Counted from the first letter of the stretch, positions 42,301 through 57,300 are shown. The stretch: DNA of 64,000 nucleotides from Anastatus disparis (GCA_017163975.1 JAFFSR010000237.1:9424001-9488000); one strand, 5' to 3'. Notes: generated by a model from the sequence alone, not told the origin. Numbers and translations: made by a program.

Positions 42301-45300
42301 GCTTGGGAAAACAAAATTTATCGTGTTGCAGCATTAATGGAGGATCTCGAGTGGGGATGTGTTTTCGTCATTTAGTTTTTTTTCGCTATATAATAAAATT
42401 GAGAGTAATTTTCGAGATAACATTGTCATTTTTGTTAAACATTTTCAATTTTTGCTTTACGTAAATCATACATTGACAAAATACTTATATGATAAAATAA
42501 TTATTATGAAGATCGTGGCAATCCTGGGACGAAATGACTTTCAGGAATCTTTTACGCGTATTATTTTTTAAATTAATCCCTGGTAGAAAGTGAAACGCTT
42601 TGTATTACCATTTTATGACCAGTAGAAATGGAAACGCTTTTTCTAACATTTTATGGTCATTTTTTTGGCATTATTATTACTAATAACCTTAAATTTTTGT
42701 ATACACCATTTTTTATGCTCACATTTCTACCAGGGATCCTATGATACTAAATGTTTAATAAATCATTTATAAATTTTACCTTTATATTTAGTAAAAATAA
42801 CGGTTATAATTTTACAAAAAATTAAATGAAAATTAGTAAGGATATTAAATAATTTTTACTACAGTGTCTGGGTAATTTTGATTGTACTTTATTCTAAAGT
42901 CAAAATTTATCCTAAAATCACAAGAGATCTACGGTCATCATTTCCATAAATTTTATGTTATTTTTAACATATTTTTGCAACCTGTCATTTTTATCTGGAC
43001 CCTCTTATAATTTTTATATCGCTATCTGCTAAATATTCATTAGGCTCCACTTTATTCTAAGATTACTACTCGACAGCATATTTTCTTCAGTGATTTTTAT
43101 TGTAATTTTTATAACATTTTTTTTGTTTATATAAAAAAAAATAATAAAGTTGATATTTCTATATTTATGGTATTCCGATATTTTTTGTTACAACGTTAGA
43201 ATACGCGCATGTAGTCGATTAGTATCGACTTAGAACCAGCGACGCTGTCTTCGTTAGATCGGCTAGGTGAACCAATGGATGATAATAATGGACAGATACG
43301 TGATTAAACCCACACGTCTCATCGAACCGCAAAGCTTCTTTATACCTCTATCTCGCTTCTGCGGGGACTTTGTCCAAGCATTTCACACTTGCTTTTACCG
43401 TGCACACACGTACACACACAAACATGAAATTACATAGACACGCATATAGGTTTTCGTTAGCTCGGCCATGTATACAGTAACACCTGACTTTCCGAATAAT
43501 AGATGCAAATATGTATATCTATATCGTATGGGGTTAATATCGATTCGAGCTTTACATAGGTATAATCACACCTATACTATGGTAACACGTGAATTCACAT
43601 CAAAAGCAGAGTGTACATGTTTGATGGACAAGCTATGAGGTATATACGTATGTATTTATTATTATGTAGCTTGATATTCGGGCATTAATGTATATGCTCA
43701 TTCGGTATATATAGACGCGTGTTCAATCAGACTAGTTTGCGGCTAATACGCATGACGTAACTTATAGTGTCAAAGCCATGGATATTACGTAGTTACGTGA
43801 AATTTCATAATTTTCCTATTATTACAATGGTTATAATTAATATTATTTTTCTAATTTAAATTTTTTCTAATTTTAGATTGTTTTTACTGGAAAAATGTTT
43901 ATTAATTATTTTGTTTTTTATTTTATGGCATTTTGATAGTATTTAGAGTTTCTTGAACTTATATTCCGATAAGTGAGCGTATCTTGTTAAATAATAAAAA
44001 TTTATTAATAATTATTAATATTACATTTACTATAATTTCTTAATATTAAGAGTCTCAGTCTGCTAAGATGCAGGACTCGTTTGTTCGTTTAAACAGACTC
44101 GATCCCTGGTCTGGTCTACTTTTTCATTGACTTTCATGTTATACAATATCTCAAAAACATATCTAACCAAAACTTGTAAAAGGGCAAATATTGCCTGTGT
44201 ATATATAGGTTCATCCCATTAAAAAAAAATATTTCAGTTAACTATGAGTTATAGAAATTATAAAATTTCTGTTGAACTTATAATTTATTTTTATAAATAG
44301 CAGTTGTATAACTTGGCAAACCAACTGTTTCTCATTTATTAAAACTAAAGTTTTCAAAGCTATATTCTTCGTGAGAAAAGCTAAAAATAAAAGAGTAATG
44401 TATTTTTAAACGCTATATATATACAAGTGCATAAAAATATAAATGTATAGCTACTCAAAAATTCAGATAAGCAAACGTGAATAATACATACATATTCAAG
44501 CGGAATCTATATATATCAAGGCTTAACAACTTAACTATATATATACGCGTTGCCGTACAAGACATACATACAAAAGATAAGATTATCATTGTAAATGTGA
44601 ACAACACACAGCTTTGCCCTAATCGCATGACTGGCTTTTCTGTCTTTCTCGCCTCTCTATACACCTTTTCTCAGTCCGTCGAGTATGTGTGCGGCGCGCA
44701 CTCATTGCGCCGGCCTGCACGATTGCAATCAGCCGAGGCAAAGTACTTTGCTCTTTTCTAGCGTACATGTAAGGCTTTTCTGATTACTTCACACCTTATT
44801 CTTTTTTTTCTTCTTTAGGGTAGTTTGCAGACGTGTAGAATTTTATTAAGGAAATAATTATGTGTTTTTTTCGCAGCTTTTAGTTATATGGTTGAAAAAT
44901 ATTTTTTTTAATGTTATGAGATAATGACATACATACATTATTATTACATAAATTATCATTCAACAAATTATTTTATTTTAACCCAGCCCTAAAATTGTGT
45001 TGAGTAATTGATAAACAGAAAATAAAAAAATCAATCGTTTATAAAACCATATATTTTTTTAAACAACCTTGTAAAAAGATATATGTTCTGATAAAACCGT
45101 ACCGGGTAGTTCCAGCAAGCCGTATATGTTTGCCGTGATTTTCATGGATGAAGTAGAGTAAATAGAGTTTATTGAATTGCACTCCCTTGAAATTTCAGTA
45201 ACTAGTGAATGATATCATTAAACTTTTATATTGTTTGTTTTCTTTTTTTTTTATCAAAATTTATTCGTTTCGTTTAATTTTATTTATTGATAAAATTTTA

Positions 45301-48300
45301 TTTTGTTATAAATTTTTCGTTTATGAATAAACACAAATTTTTGAAAAAATATTTACCTTGCGAAAAATTTAATTTTTCATTACATATACTACGTACGGTT
45401 TGCACTCATATGTATTTTTAATCTTTTTTAAAAATCTGGTTGAATTTTCGGGATTTTTGAAAAGAATAAAAATTTGATAACCGCCACACGTCACAGTATT
45501 CTTTGATGAAACATTCAGTTTTCAAACCGCATATACTTTCGACATTCGTTTTCAAAGAAAAAATCGAGAGAGAAAAAATTCATCCGAATCCCGAGTTATT
45601 TCACTCGAAGCATCATAAAAATTTCAAAGCTTCAAACATTGAATTCTTTGGGCTTTTGAGAATGAAAGGAAAATATAATGTTTGAATTTGCCGTATTTTC
45701 TAAACTACACAACTAATTTTGAGCACGGCGTATATTGTTAAAGCTCATTTATCTAGGACAACGGAAGTGAAAAGGCTGGCGTAATTTAAAATCAATGAAA
45801 TTCATATGATATTTCATTAGCGTTGGCGTTAATGTTTTATGAATTTTCAGCCAAGTGCTTGCTTATTTTAAATATAATATTTTAGATGAAGATTGTAGAA
45901 AGGATTTATTCAATACCAGTTGATAATGATTGTACACATTAGCAAGTGAATTATTAAAGCACATGTGTTATATATTTTTCGCTTTTTATAAATTTTTCTT
46001 TTTCAATAAAGAGATTCATTGTAACTACTAAAAAATTCATTTTATATTCCAGGTAAACTCAACCCTTAACAAAAGTCATCTTAAAACTATCGCTCGGAAA
46101 ATCGAAACTTTATATATACAACGTTCTTACCAAAAATAAAAAAAAGCTAAAAAAAAAAAGAACAAAAGCTCTTATCATAAGCCTCCTTTTTTTAAACAAA
46201 AAAAAAAAAGTGTTCATGAATGTACATTGTCTGTGTTGCAGCCTATGCTCGCGGAGACACGTCGTGCCGGTGGTGGCAATGCTGCTGGTAGTGGTGGTAA
46301 CGGCGACGACGAGACAGAAGACGGCGTTGAATATTATAGGCTGCGCTCGTTCTCAATAACTGCCAACGGGGTCTTTAACCTTGGTGATTCACTCAAGAGC
46401 CGACGTAGCCGTAGCATCAATAGCGTTACCTCGTCTGGTACAAGCTGTAGCAGCACGAGAGAGGCTAGATTGTTAAGGTAATTATTTTATGTTTTGCTTT
46501 TTTTCTTCTTTCTTTGTTTTGAATTGGATGTTATGGTGGATTTTGAAAATTTAAAGAGAACGATTTGTGCCAATCAGTCAATTGGGTTTAATGTATAGAT
46601 TAATTTCTTAATTTATTACACATATTAATTTTTTATTGATGAGATATATCGGAATATATTGTTAAACTTGATACAGTACACTTTAATACTAAATTTATGA
46701 TTTTCATTGATAGAAAATCAATAGAAGGCCAATGTAACTTTTTCCGACGTCACAGACTGACTCACCAACATCCCTTCATAGTTTGGTCCTTATCGGAGAA
46801 ATTTATATCTCATTTCTATGTAAATAATAAACACTCAAAATTTTTTTAACGTCGGCCCTGTGAAGATCAAAAGATAAAATAAATTAAACTAATGGTGATT
46901 TCATTCGTAAATTCAAAGCGTATTATCTTTCACATAACTCGTCATATTAAAGTTCTTTTTATGCAACTTTACATACTTTCCTTTATTCCTTTCTCGTTAA
47001 AAACAAACCAAAGGAAATCCATTAAATTTTCATTCGACTAGTTGATTACCTTAATGAATCACTTTCATCAATAATGTATTTCATCTCGAGAAGTAACTTA
47101 TTCATATAAGTGCGATTCATCAAAGTAATAGCTGCTCTAATTGAAAATTGATTATAATTACAAAAAGTCAACGTCACTGTAACTAAGAAAAATTCAATAA
47201 TTCATTTTTTTATTTTTAATATTATCCATCCCTGAATTTATCATTTTATAGACACAACAATTAATCACGCAAAACTAGACTACTTCCTGATTCACAATTT
47301 GCAAAATTAAAAAAATGAATAATTAAAAACTTCGCATAATGAGGCTTGGAATTTTATTTTTTACTTTTTCGTAACGTCTATTCATGCTTTATACAATAAA
47401 AGCTCAGCCCTTGCAAAATTCAATGGAAAAGCCCCCGAGAGCGTTGACTTTTTGACGTTGCTATGCAGTATATACCCAAGATAATGGCACTGTATAATTG
47501 AATAGTCGAGAGAGGTTAATTTTTTTTTTTATTATTTACCAAAAGGAATCCTCTCTCTCTCTCTTTTTCGCTTTATAAATTCAGTTGACGCGCTTTTTTC
47601 GGGGGGATAGAAGTGAGCTATTGTTTGCTCTACAATGCTTTGATTATCGAACGTTTGCTTTAACTCGGTTATTTTATACATTTTTTCGCGGCGGATAAAA
47701 TAGTTGTCAGCGCTAAATACATCTATTTCCGTTTTGAATTTTAGAGAACAATCGAGATTAAAATATAAGTTCGTATTAATAAATCATAAAAATAATGAAT
47801 AAAAAAAAATTTTTTTAAATAAAATTAACTTTCAAAATGAAATGTTTATTAATATTTATTGTGAAATATAAATTTAGAAAGTTTTTAAATAATTAATACC
47901 AAACTCAAATAAATAAAATTAATATAATTTTTAAAGTGTAATTAAATTTGCATAAAAGCCACCGGGCGCGATTGTACAGTATATTATTGTATAAGCGTTT
48001 TATGCGCGAGCCCATAGAAATTTATTGACTTTAAAGTTAGTGCATAAGTACGCGTATACGCGGAATGGCAATATCGCATCTATCAAAATAAATGGTCAAA
48101 TCTGCTTGTGGCGGTTTTGCCCAGTATTTTGCCTTTCTCTCTTTCTGTATACGCGTGGATATGTGTGCACCGAATAAACTGACCAAAAGTTTACCCTATT
48201 TTAAATGCTTACAATCATACTCCGGCTGTATAATATTTACCAAAACAAATTTTGCTCATTCGATCGAGCCATTAAATTTACAGTTATCGAATTTTGATGT

Positions 48301-51300
48301 TAATGCCGAGTTATAAATTAAATATCAATTAAATATTATACGCTTCGTTTATATTTCAATGCATTTTATCGTTCGATATTAATTTTAAGTGTTCAATAGA
48401 AATTTTATTTACCTAGAAGTATTTAACTATCTGTTTACGTGCACAAAGAAACGATCATATTAAATTTATTTATTTAAAAATATCAAAATTTGTTTGAACA
48501 TTTACAGCAGTTCCATCGCTGAATCATAAATAAAGTCAACCTTCTATACACGTACTTTTATTTACATATTAAAAAAAAACGTCTAACACAATTAAGCTGA
48601 AAGTCTGCCGATAAGTAGAACATCCAGGGTCTGGTCAGACTTTTATAAATACATAAAAAGCATCCTTATCACGATTGCCCGGATAAAGCATACACGATTA
48701 AAAAGTACAATTATGATCAATAAAATAATACTTCAGTGCCAGCAGACAATTCCATAACGATTGTATAGAAAAAAAGATAAATATTATGTATTTAAAGCGA
48801 CAGTGAGCAATCAATCGAAAGTGCTTTTTTTTTCTATATTTCCATCGAAAAGTTTATTCAAGCTTATTGTTATCACGCGCGTGTAACCTTGATTGAAAAA
48901 AATTATTACACGTAGATTACACGTTCGGAATGATAAATATAATGAAGATTTTTATCATCGCCGGCATTAAATAATAATACAATGGAGAGGAGAAAAAAAA
49001 TTATTCCGTTATTTATGAAAAAAAAAAAGAGTTACATTGTAGACAAGGCAATGCCAACCGATAATGACACGTCGTACTTTCGTCCTTCCTCATCTGTTAA
49101 CTTCAATGTCCCTCACTCTCTTTCTCTCACTTTTTTTTTGTATCCAAACGATTTTCTCCTAGAACATCTCCCTCTCTTTCTCTCTCCTCTCAAAATAAAA
49201 GCAGCCACGACACGCCATTTGGCACGAACAAAAGACTTTCTCGCGCATATAAACATTAAAAGACAAAAAAAAGCGCAAGGATTAAGAAAAGAGAAAAAAA
49301 AAAACTAATCATTTTCATTGCTCTTTTTTTGTTAATTTCTCTAAACAGTTCAGCGTCGCAATTGTCGGGCATCGAGACCGGCGGTACTGAGGCAGATCAA
49401 CCAAGTAGCGATCAACCAAAAGTCGCTTGCTACAAGGTCGGCATGCTTGGCGCATCCGGCGTTGGCAAGACAGCTTTAACTGCACAATTCACAACCAGCG
49501 AGTATATATGCGCTTACGACGCGTCGCTTGGTAAGTTTTTCTCTCTCTTTTTTCTACAGTACCGTCCTTATATATGTATTCATAAAGTTTACGAATATGT
49601 GCTTTATATACGTGTATATACACACGTGGAAAAGATTTTATTGCTTAGTTATTATTATTTTATGGAGGCGAAGGAGCGTCCTCTCCTCTTTGCTTTATTG
49701 CTCGAGAGAAATGCGTTTCTCTTTGGAATTTAATAGGAAAAAGATTTTGATGCTTTTTTATGGGAGGATACTTGAAGTATGCGGAGATGATTTTCAAGTT
49801 GATGGTATATCATTTACATTTAATAATAAGTTCATATTTATCAGAAACGTTAAATCTTCGATTATAAGATCAAAAATATTGTTAGTTTAAAGAAATTATT
49901 TAATAATGTGAATATTAATGTATATCGAAGGCAAAAATATGCTTTTATGCATCACAATATACGTTACAACGATGATTTCGTAAGCAGCTATGTGCTCTAA
50001 TAAAGATTGAATATTTAAAATTCAAATGTTAAAATGAAAAATAAATACACGGTGAACTACATATTTTGCAACAATAAAGCTTCCATTATACCCGGGATAT
50101 ATATGCCGGATGATATGCATATTACGCGCCGGGCGCATTGTTTTATGGCTATGCGCACACACTGGTTTATGCGATAATAAAATTACGATAAAAATTGATA
50201 AATAGTTCAATGAAAATTGAGAACTTGATGAAATTCGTATATACGACTGAGAGTCGAATGATTTCATAAATAAAATATCATGGAATATATATATATATAT
50301 GGGTATAAAATTTATTGAATTTCATCTATATTCTTATGAAAATTTAAAGATTTTTATTCGTAAAGTTTTATCTACATTCGCAATTATTGAGAGAGTCAAT
50401 TGTTAAATTTACGTCTTCGTTGTGCGTCGATAGAAGTTATTTTAAGAAAATTTAATATAATAGAAAAATTTCAATTTCTTGAAAAAAAAATATCACTAAC
50501 AAGCCATTTAAATGTCTTCCCACGACTTTAAACTGATTTTCCTTAATCAACACCCACTTTCTCAAGAATTTTATCCTCTTCGATAGATACAAATCTTTTC
50601 CTCGACATTCACTGCATTTTCCAGCCTCAGCAATAACATTCCTTTTTGCTGTTCTTTCTGTCATTATTCTTATGATTATGAAAAACGTCATTTGATCAGA
50701 ATGAAAATTAAGATAAGCAAATTCACGTAAAGAAAAGCTCCTATACCCTATTATATTATTTGACGCGACTGTGGATTTATTTGCATTTAATCAGAATTGC
50801 TTACAATCGACCATACACGGGTCAATGGGCATGCTATGCCTTGTAAATAGTATACCAGGCCAACACGTATACGCTACGGAATAGCGTAGGCGAGAGAGGA
50901 AAGAGAAAGAGCTTTTACTACATACTGCACGTGCGACTTGGCCTTATACTATACGCGTTATATATGCACGTTGAATCAAGCACGGGTGTATATCGTTGAA
51001 TGCTGCTTTTTTTTTGTTCGTTTCATCGGCTTTTTTTTTTTGTAAAATCACAGCTTTTGTTACAGTATTTTTCAGATAAAAGAAATAGATTATCGCTTTT
51101 TTTTTTAATTTTATTTCTTTAATTGAATTTTTCGCTTGTTGGTAGGATTGGGAACGGACTGAGGTCATTTACAAATTAATACATGTGTAATCAAACGTAT
51201 AACTATATGAAACGTTTCATCCACGTGTAACGAAAAAAAAGTTGTTTTGATTTGAGGCTGAATCGATCTTTTGGAAATCCCAGCAGACGAAAAATGATTT

Positions 51301-54300
51301 TGGTGCAACTAGTTACAAGGTCGAGCTTTCCACGTGTAACAAAAAAAGTAATGAAATTTCTTTAACGTAGTTATAATCACGTTTCTGATACGTCTTTGTA
51401 ATTTACTTTTCGTAAAAAAAGTTTTTTTTTTTGCAATAAGGTAGGCTTCGTAAGTCAGTTCGATAAGGATTATTCCGAATTTTTGGAGTATTTAACAAAA
51501 TAATTAATTATGTTCCCGTCGGTTTGGATTGACTATACAAGCTCTCTACGATTCTAACTTTTTTGATTATGTTCTATCCTGAATATTAACCCATCGCTTC
51601 TTATTTTTCTCACGTGTAAAAGAAGTACCAAACAAGGGGAAAACAATGTTCTTAACGCAAAACAATATTCAAGAATTTCCGTTATTCGGTTAAGTAAGTT
51701 GTAACCCTTTATATGAAGCTCTAATCCCTTTTATCGCCTTGCAACATCCTTTTAATTACTCCAAGCCTGCTCTCGTCAAACATTCGCTTTATGTTAGACA
51801 TATTTGCAGAAACCTATGCTAAAATTATTATTTTACATTTTATTGTTATTACAATTGTTACGGTTTACCTCTTTTTTGTTAAAAAATCCCTTTTCTAAAA
51901 CATTTTTCTGTCCTTTGTTAGACATGACATCCAATCTTGAATAGACGTGCTACACAAAACATCGCCGCTCGAACAATGTACTTTGTTATACATATTTTCA
52001 CTAACCAGGAAAGTGTTAGAGGTTCGGGTCAACGATTTTTGCTAAAATTTTGAGAGATGATTTTGGATGATGAAACGTAAAGGAAGACAAAATTTTAGAC
52101 TCTAACGCTCAATATTTCCCTAGTTATACAGTCCATTAAAGAATTTTGATGAAAAAGTTAGTAGCTTTTCAAACGTCTGTAGTTCTTTGGTATTGATAGC
52201 TGGAAGCTTGAAACCTTTTTCAAATGAAAACCAAGCTCAAATCCTTTTGAAATAGCAGTATATCCAGATATTATTTTTTTTTAATTGAACTGAATTTCAG
52301 TTTTTTATAACATTGATATGGACTTTCCATTATAAATGTAATCTATATATATAAAATAATTAATCAGTAGAAAAGGCCCAAAATCATTAAATACAGATAA
52401 TTATTTTCTTTTTCTCTCCCATTATTAATATTAATTAACATTTTAAAAATGAAATCCATATGCAATTATTATTAAATTATAACTTTGTAAAAAATAATGT
52501 TTCTCTGCTTTCGTTAAAAAGGAAGCTTTAAGCTTTTAGCTATCAACGCTGTAGAACTGTAAGCATTTGAAAATCTAATAACTTTTGCAATGACATTCTT
52601 TAATTGCCTATAACTAGGAAAACATTTGTTAGTTTTTTTATATAAAAAAATAAAAATAAAACAACAAATCATTTATCTTTTATTTCAATCATTAATGCAT
52701 TATTAATTTAACGCGTAAGATCTCACACTTGAAAAATAAATCAAACTTTCAATATTTTTTATGATTTCTTTTTATCCGCAGAAAAAAAATCTAAACTATT
52801 TAAATAATTAAACGATCAAACATTTACATTATTTTCTTTGATAAAAATTGCAAATATATTTATTCAATCGCATATGATTAAAAACTTTCTCTCTGACAAC
52901 AAAATTACTCACTACATTAAATAAATGAAAAATCATTGTGATTCGATGTATAAAACCTTGTTTACACAAAAGTAATTAACCCAAATATAACGAAAATTCA
53001 ATCATTCACTGGATTGTTAAACGAAAATCTATTTATAAAGCATAAATTAACATGAATTATAACTCGAAACCATATCCTTAGACGCTAGGAGAATTTATTC
53101 TTGAAAATTTATTGGCCCAAAGCCTTGGCTCTGAATGGGAAAGATTAACGTTTAGACGTACACACATACACATGCATACGTGTATATGTAAATTTGTGTT
53201 GTTAGAAGATAATAGAACCTTAGTCCAAACTGCTCTTACATACTTGGCAGTGTTACTATTCCGATAAAACAATAGAACATTTAGCCTATCAGGATTGTTT
53301 GTGCAAGCTTACTTCGAGAGCACATACATACACTGTGTATCTGATTTTATAATAATGTATATTATTTTATGTGCTGCTGAACAATGTTATTAGATATTCA
53401 TTGTAACCGAAATTTCAAGATTAATACGTCAGACGTATACGCTGAAGTAAGATTTCACATTATATCTTGGAATTAGAAACGAAGCTTTTGTTCGTTATGA
53501 AATTACATTTATATAACTAAAGAAAATTTAATCGATGACCTCAAACAATTTAAATTAATAATCAAAATCAAATTGCTTCGTCGAAATAAGGAATAATTGA
53601 AAACATATCTTTTGATTCATTAATCCCTATTTAATTACAAAATATATACCGGCTGTATAACATCGCGCAGCTCGTATATCTTCCATCATAATTTTCTCGT
53701 TGCAATGTATATACCTTGTACAAACACGGTAATAACAAATTATTCGATATACACTTTTTACACCTTGTTTTTTTTAGTGTACAGCTATATCTATAGTTTA
53801 CAGTGTAAATTTCTCCCTTGAATGCACGGCGAATCAATTACGATGATTGATACGATTCCTCAGATTACGCGAGCGACGGGATATGTGTGTTATAAAGCTT
53901 CTGCTGCCGCCGTGTATAGCGCAAGGCTTAAATATTTTTATGAAATATATATACATTATATAAATGTTTAAGTGTCCTAATTATGCCAGTCTTTGTACAG
54001 TTTGCACACGCGTTGAAATAAATTTTTAAAATATGAATATCGAGCAATTTTCATTTGCGCGTATACAGTTCATTTGTTCGCTCGGTATTTTGTAGTCGGC
54101 GCTTGGATAAAAAAGATGTTTGATTGAAAAATAATTACGGATTATTAAGCGCGTGTTTTGTAGTATAAATTTTAAACATCATTTATCTTTTGCTAACAAT
54201 GATTAATTACTTTATAAAATATCGAAACGTTAGTTAATTTTATATTAAATTAATTTAAACTTTTTAGATATCAAACGTTCTGAAACATGAAAAGCTTGCT

Positions 54301-57300
54301 TGACGTATATAATCTTTTTATTTAACCAAATATCCGCAACAGAAAGAAACGTCATTTTTTTTGTATGTTTGTTATAATTATTATTATTATACGCATACGG
54401 GAGTAGGTACTTTTTAATTTAATAATTTCGTTCTCGTTCAGCTGTCTGACATCTGTTTTGATATTCGTGTGTCTGGAGTTAATGAAATTTTAATAAAATC
54501 CAGCGTACTGTACTTTTATTCCCAGTTAATTATTTAATGTTATTCGTATATAAGCTTAGTTATGTAAAAGCTTCACGCACACACACGCACAGCGTGTCTA
54601 AACATAGGATAGTTTATAAAAATATTTGATAGAGAAAAATTTTAGTTTTTGAAATTTTTGTGAAGATATTTTGAGAGAAAGATTGTATTTTTTGTTTAAA
54701 CGTTGTAGTTAATTTAAATTAAAAATTAATTAACTAAAAAAATAAACTATAAATATAAGATTTTTTACTATGAAGCGTTAATTTTCTAAATAAATTTTCA
54801 AAGTAAATAATTTTTCAATCTTTTTTTTCTTCGAATTGAATATTCTGTGAAAACGTGAATCTTTTTCATTATCGTTTAATTTCATATTTGTTTATTGAGG
54901 TTTGCTTAAAATTAAATATTTTTATATTACCTTTTATTTTTAATTTAATCAATAATACCTGATAATTATTTTTTTATTAGTTAACTTTTCAAAAATGCAA
55001 GCTTGATTTGAATTATTTTTCACGATTTCCTACAAATAAGTTAAAATGCCTTTTTGCAGCAATTTAAATTTACCAAAAATTTATTTTTCCCAAAAAGTAA
55101 TCTTGCAATTTTTATATAATAAGAAAAATATCAATCGCCTTAGACACATCTCATTTTTCCTTACGTCATCAAGTCAAAATATTTCTGATGCTTATCATCA
55201 ACGGGAAAAATTTTTGTTATAGACATCTTCATTCTTGACATTAAACGATAAAGAAATATCTATGGGGAAATAACATCTTATTTATAATGTATAGGCCCAG
55301 AGAAAGATTTATGCGCATATTAAAAAGATTTTTCTTTGGGATTTTCCTCGTGTTTGTTGATAATCATAAGAAAGATTATTCCTTGCGTAACGTAAAAGTA
55401 CACAATCGAAAATGAAAAAAAATAAAGATATGGAAGAAAATTTTATTATAATTGATAAAAAGATTTAAAATTTATCTCTTCCTTTTTTTGATAATGACCA
55501 TCTTTTTGTAAAAATTCGTTTAAATATGAAATTTTTTATTTTTTTTCTATTTTTTGAGTAACGCAGCGAGATAGGAAAACAAATGTAAAAAGATACGTAA
55601 AGTTTATTCAATTTAAGTTAATGAGATGTTACAAACTATCAGAGTGATTTAAGAGCTCACGCAAATTACGTTGTAATTGGAAGCATTTTTTATACGTTTG
55701 TGTGTGAGTAGAAAATTTATGATTTGTTTTGATGCTTAAATTTCGTATCACTTTATGAAATTATTATATTTTGAGTTACTGAATAAAAGATTAATAAATT
55801 TTCTGATTTTATTAAAAAAACAACATTTAATTATTTGACATAATTTTAATAAAAAAAGTTGTTGATTCAAACAATACAAGTAGAAAGGTTCTCTTTTAAC
55901 CAAGTGATGCTATTTACAAGTATCTTTTTAAAAATGAAATGATCTTTTTATTAGCTTTATATTAAGCTGCGACGTAAGCTACAATACCGACACTCAAATC
56001 TATTGTGTACTTTTATTTATTGAATTTAGTAACTGAATCTTTAAAAGGGATACAAATGTATAGACACTTTGTATCCTTTTAATCCATGAATCAAACAATA
56101 AAATAAAATCGTTACAAGTTTTTTAATTAAGAAGAAACAAATTTACCTTTTAAAAAACATCTCCCCATAACTTCGAGCCCCCAATCACAAACAAAAGCAA
56201 ATAACCGTACGCACGCTGTAAACCTTTGTATACACCGCAGGAAAATCAATTCGGCATCCAAATTAAAACTTTCTGCTGCACTATCTTTTCCAACTATAAA
56301 AAAAAGAATTAAAAAAAAAAAAGTAAAGAGAAAAGGAAAAGCAACGAACAACAACAACAGCACAACGCTAAAGCTCAAATTAGGCTTGCAAGTTCAAAGC
56401 ACTCACCTAATACACACGGAGGCGTACAGAGAAAATAAAGAACCTCGCTTCTGCTCACGTTTACCCGGAAACTCGTTTGTAAATCGATAATCGGCCTTTC
56501 TCTCTCTCTCGCTCTTTTTCTCTGGTCTTGCCAAGCTTTTTTTCTCTCTGTGTGTTTTTTTTTTTTTGCTCATTCTCGTTTCCCTTACAATCGATAATTC
56601 AGCTATACTTTATATAGCAGTCCGAGTGCAGCGATAAAGTAAGAAAAAAATTAGCACCACTGCCAAGTGTTGGCCAGCTCGTTATACACGTATACATTTT
56701 TTTACCTTATCTATACGTATATAAATATTGGTTACACTAGCTTTGCTCTTTTCACTTCTTTCATTCTTTTTTTTGCTCGAAAGATGCGGTATTTCGACTT
56801 TTAGACGTGTTTTATATAAATGTGCGGCTTTAAAAGCACATAAATAAATCACTCGATCCAACAAGATTTTTCATTTGGAATAAATATCGTTTGGTATACC
56901 GCCAATGCAGCGCGAGAGGGAGATTCAATTGATGAGTTATTTAGGAATAGACGGCAAAAATTCGAAGAATGTTTTTCGCTGGAGTAAAAAGGAATTTTAT
57001 TCAAAATTATTTGGATGATCGATGCACTACTATCCTTTGAAAATTTATAGAAAAAATCGAAAAATTTTCAAGCTATTTGTTAAATTTAGTATCCCACGTC
57101 CTACATGCTGGAATTTTTCGTTAACTAGCTAAATTAGGTTGTAAATCCGTGTTTATGGGTATGAGGGACCGTTATATTTTATTAATTACATTATCATGCA
57201 ATTTCATAGAAAAATTAGCCAGGATAATTTTCAGCAAAGCAAATTTTAATCTCGCAATTTCGTACTAACGAATATTTATTTCAACGAATCTACCTATTCG

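Larger units (their letters stand above)
22215..46241 (+). other. RGK intron 3 (24,027 bases), host of the antisense porin gene
   Basis: Phase 0 intron. It contains a dispersed repeat relic with an inserted SINE (about 23960-24510), the four-exon porin gene on the opposite strand (25792-30430), small tandem repeats (32828-32900, 40071-40206), a third dispersed repeat (about 40910-41275), a MITE (42576-42737), a SINE-like relic (about 44050-44232) and less AT-rich blocks at about 32330-32640, 43190-43790 and 44640-44760. I saw no recognisable genes in the remaining AT-rich sequence. Confidence 0.7.

Noticed and set aside
48982..49308. 108-codon open frame just upstream of RGK exon 5
   Set aside because: Lys/Leu/Phe-rich from A and T homopolymers; it ends before the exon 5 acceptor and would add nothing in phase to the gene.
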